A stretch of 7,678 nt of DNA from positions 1 through 7,678 of the forward strand of contig JAEUAC010000192.1 of assembly GCA_019695455.1 (NCBI GenBank), in the 5' to 3' direction. Every line of letters starts with the position of its first letter. Positions within the stretch are counted from its first letter, which is position 1. The notes beneath the pieces are model-generated. The model searched no databases. It worked only from the letters and a program-made list of their open reading frames with translations, and was not told the origin of the DNA. Of the stretch, positions 6,206 to 7,678 are shown one piece after another. The stretch is from Methylorubrum extorquens. GTDB taxonomy: Bacteria > Pseudomonadota > Alphaproteobacteria > Rhizobiales > Beijerinckiaceae. A program made the position numbers and the translations under genes.

Positions 6206-7195
6206 ATGGGCAGCTTCAAGGCGCTCGTCGTCGACAAGGGCGAGGGCGGACAGAGCGTCGGGCTCCGCGACTTCGACGCGGCGGACCTGATGGAGGGCGA
6301 CGTCGTCGTCCGGGTCTCGCATTCCACCGTCAACTACAAGGACGGGCTCGCCGTCACGGGCAAGGCGCCCGTCATCCGCCGCTTCCCCATGATCCCGGGC
6401 ATCGACTTCGCCGGCATCGTGGAGACCTCCTCGCATCCCGACTTCGCGGCGGGCGACGCCGTGCTCCTGAACGGCTGGGGCACGGGCGAGACGCATCTCG
6501 GCGCCTATGCCGAGCGCACGCGCGTCAAGGGCGACTGGCTCCTGCCGCTGCCCGCCGGCCTGACGGCCGCGCAGGCGATGGCGATCGGGACGGCCGGCTA
6601 CACGGCCATGCTCTGCCTCCTCGCGCTCGAGCGGCACGGCCTCGCGCCGGCGGCCGGGCCCGCCATCGTGACGGGAGCGGCGGGCGGCGTCGGCTCGGTC
6701 GCGATCCAGCTCCTCGCCCGGGCGGGCTGGTCCGTGATCGCGTCGACCGGGCGGCCGGCCGAGGCGGAGTACCTGCGGAGCCTCGGCGCGAGCGAGATCG
6801 TGGAGCGCGCCGACCTCGCCGCGCCGGGCAAGCCGCTCGCGAAGGAACGCTGGGCCGCGGCGGTGGATTCGGTCGGCTCGACCACGCTCGCGAACCTGCT
6901 GGCCGGGACCCGCTACGGCGGGGCCGTCGCCGCCTGCGGCCTCGCCGGCGGCATGGACCTGCCGGCCTCCGTCGCGCCCTTCATCCTGCGGAACGTCGCT
7001 CTCCTCGGCGTCGATTCGGTGATGGCGCCCCGGGCGCTCCGCCACGCGGCCTGGACGCGCCTCGCGCGCGACCTCGATCCCGCGACGCTCGCCTCCATGA
7101 CGACCACCGTGTCCCTGGCGGACGTGCCGGCCGTCGCCCGCGCCATCCTCGCCGGCGAGATCCGCGGCCGCGTCGTCGTCGAGATCGACGGCTGA
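6206..7195 (+). CDS. acuI: Acryloyl-CoA reductase, MDR family (AcuI/YhdH)
   Basis: A 329-residue zinc-independent medium-chain dehydrogenase/reductase. The family reduces acryloyl-CoA to propionyl-CoA with NADPH in the cytosol, detoxifying acrylate and feeding 3-hydroxypropionate or DMSP-derived carbon into propionyl-CoA. The N-terminal GroES-like domain contains the conserved TVNYKDGLAVTGK (41-53) and PGIDFAG (64-70). The Rossmann fold shows TGAAGGVGS (156-164), with STGRP (180-184) placed to bind the NADPH 2'-phosphate. YGGAVAACGLAGG (237-249) and PFILRNVALLGVDSVM (258-273) are diagnostic of the AcuI/YhdH subgroup rather than general quinone reductases. Length agrees with E. coli YhdH (324). 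The gene begins 41 bases after rpoN on the same strand with no convincing terminator between, so co-transcription is possible. A neighbouring enoyl-CoA hydratase fits an acrylate/3-hydroxypropionyl-CoA route, but that link is inferred. Confidence 0.93.
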   Translation: MGSFKALVVDKGEGGQSVGLRDFDAADLMEGDVVVRVSHSTVNYKDGLAVTGKAPVIRRFPMIPGIDFAGIVETSSHPDFAAGDAVLLNGWGTGETHLGAYAERTRVKGDWLLPLPAGLTAAQAMAIGTAGYTAMLCLLALERHGLAPAAGPAIVTGAAGGVGSVAIQLLARAGWSVIASTGRPAEAEYLRSLGASEIVERADLAAPGKPLAKERWAAAVDSVGSTTLANLLAGTRYGGAVAACGLAGGMDLPASVAPFILRNVALLGVDSVMAPRALRHAAWTRLARDLDPATLASMTTTVSLADVPAVARAILAGEIRGRVVVEIDG

Positions 7196-7220
7196 CGGGA
7201 ACCTTAGTTTGGAATCGTTA

Positions 7221-7248
7221 TTGACTGGGTAACTGGAACCCTTCTAAA
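7221..7248 (+). promoter_or_regulatory. Candidate promoter of the small four-cysteine gene
   Basis: TTGACT (7221-7226) is separated by 16 bases from TCTAAA (7243-7248), giving five of six and four of six matches to the sigma-70 consensus. The start point would fall near 7255, leaving a leader of about 38 bases before the ATG at 7293. The surrounding 7203-7250 stretch is much more AT-rich than the rest of the window, as expected for a promoter. It suggests the small gene is transcribed apart from acuI. GGAAC motifs at 7198 and 7235 recall the EcfG -35 element, but no CGTT lies at the required spacing. Confidence 0.5.
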
Positions 7249-7282
7249 AAGGCTCCAGGCGAGCGGGAGCGTCCCGCCGGAC

Positions 7283-7288
7283 GGAGGT
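7283..7288 (+). promoter_or_regulatory. Ribosome binding site of the small four-cysteine gene
   Basis: GGAGGT stands four bases before the ATG at 7293. This near-perfect Shine-Dalgarno sequence is strong support that the short frame is a real, translated gene. Confidence 0.75.
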
Positions 7289-7292
7289 CAAC

Positions 7293-7502
7293 ATGACGAG
7301 CGGAACGGGTGCGGCCTGCCAGGCTTGCCGCTTCTACGAGGATCACGTGGTGAATGGCGGCGCGAGCCGGACCGATGCCGGCCTGTGCCGCTTCAATCCG
7401 CCGGTGACGCAGCCCGACGCGTCGGGACGCGGCCTCTGGCCGGTCGTGACGGCGCAGGATTGGTGCGGTCACTTCGCCTCGGATGCCGCGCCGGCCGAAT
7501 AG
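7293..7502 (+). CDS. Small four-cysteine protein, conserved hypothetical type
   Basis: A 69-residue soluble protein with no signal peptide or membrane segment. Four cysteines stand at 9, 12, 32 and 58 in the pattern CQAC-RFYED, LCRFNPP and WPVVTAQDWCGHF. The spacing CxxC...C...C, with aromatic and proline residues next to each cysteine, suggests a single metal site, zinc or an iron-sulfur cluster. I have seen this general layout in short uncharacterised proteobacterial proteins but know no established function. The gene has a strong ribosome binding site, a plausible own promoter and a hairpin terminator, so it looks like a complete single-gene unit. An overlapping frame at 7325-7618 has no such support. 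Function is unknown. DNA or RNA binding, or an accessory role in redox chemistry, are only guesses. Confidence 0.85.
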   Translation: MTSGTGAACQACRFYEDHVVNGGASRTDAGLCRFNPPVTQPDASGRGLWPVVTAQDWCGHFASDAAPAE

Positions 7503-7530
7503 GCCCGCCGCACAGCGTCGGGACGGACCG

Positions 7531-7563
7531 GAGGGTCGGCGAAAGCCGGCCCTCTCTCGTTTC
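7531..7563 (+). terminator. Hairpin terminator after the four-cysteine gene
   Basis: GAGGGTCGGC (7531-7540) pairs with GCCGGCCCTC (7545-7554) as a 10-bp stem with one G-U pair, closed by a GAAA tetraloop. The tail reads TCTCGTTTC, a moderate T-run. It lies 28 bases after the stop codon. A minus-strand transcript could fold the same hairpin but would lack a T-rich tail, so it mainly serves the plus strand. Confidence 0.85.
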
Positions 7564-7581
7564 GGCTCGGGGCGGGGCGCC

Positions 7582-7678
7582 TCAGCCGGTCCCGATCGCC
7601 CAGAGCAGTCCGCGATAGGCCGCGAAGAGGAGCGCCAGCACCCACAGGCCGGACAGGAGCGCGCCGGCCATCAGCACG
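7582..7678 (-). CDS. C-terminal end of a hydrophobic membrane protein, cut by the window edge
   Basis: The minus strand reads an open frame from the right edge to a TGA at 7584-7582, giving 31 visible residues that end in YRGLLWAIGTG. Residues before that (LMAGALLSGLWVLALLFAA) form one strongly hydrophobic helix, long enough to cross the membrane. The frame converges on the terminator of the four-cysteine gene, which fits a gene end. The start lies beyond the window, unless the in-frame ATG at 7671 begins a tiny 29-residue membrane peptide; no Shine-Dalgarno sequence can be judged because only seven bases lie upstream. The family cannot be named from this fragment. Confidence 0.55.
   Translation of the reverse strand, partial: VLMAGALLSGLWVLALLFAAYRGLLWAIGTG

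Noticed and set aside
4625..7195. Single 856-codon frame ending as AcuI, suggesting a fusion
   Set aside because: Only the part from 6206 matches AcuI. The upstream part is rpoN read out of phase, and a strong ribosome binding site sits directly before 6206.
7198..7219. EcfG-type general stress promoter (GGAAC ... CGTT)
   Set aside because: Both halves are present, but the spacer is 13 bases rather than the required 16-17.

Overview
The window is very GC-rich DNA with GC-biased codons. It looks like an alphaproteobacterial chromosome, probably Hyphomicrobiales near Methylobacteriaceae. The taxon is an inference from composition, from the style of RpoN and AcuI, and from the small four-cysteine protein; nothing here fixes the genus. 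I find six complete genes, one gene cut by the right edge, and a few short signals. No rRNA, tRNA, CRISPR array, insertion sequence or phage gene was seen.

Layout. Positions 1-527 hold no gene I can support. A bifunctional enoyl-CoA hydratase/3-hydroxyacyl-CoA dehydrogenase (FadJ/MFE1 type, 528-2609, +) follows. It converges on a two-gene minus-strand unit: a short-chain enoyl-CoA hydratase (4503-3733) whose stop codon overlaps the start of a fold-type II PLP dehydratase/racemase (3733-2756). The convergent junction carries hairpins. A 152-bp divergent spacer with a possible sigma-70 promoter leads to rpoN, encoding sigma-54 (4656-6164, +). Then, 41 bp downstream, comes acuI, an acryloyl-CoA reductase of the MDR superfamily (6206-7195, +). 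A short AT-richer spacer with a plausible promoter precedes a 69-residue four-cysteine protein (7293-7502, +). That gene ends in a clear hairpin terminator facing the C-terminal end of a hydrophobic minus-strand product that runs off the window.

How the genes fit together. Three of the six complete genes act on short- or medium-chain acyl-CoA thioesters: hydration of enoyl-CoA, oxidation of 3-hydroxyacyl-CoA, and reduction of acrylyl-CoA to propionyl-CoA. If the PLP enzyme acts on threonine it would give 2-oxobutyrate, a propionyl-CoA precursor. A propionate/acrylate or beta-oxidation theme is therefore plausible, but it is inferred from family membership and proximity. Sigma-54 is a global regulator and need not be functionally tied to its neighbours.

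I do not see a previously undescribed multigene system. The points most worth a second look are rpoN outside its usual lptB-rpoN-hpf-ptsN setting, the serine-racemase/hydroxyaspartate-dehydratase-like active site of the PLP enzyme, and the small four-cysteine protein with its own promoter and terminator.
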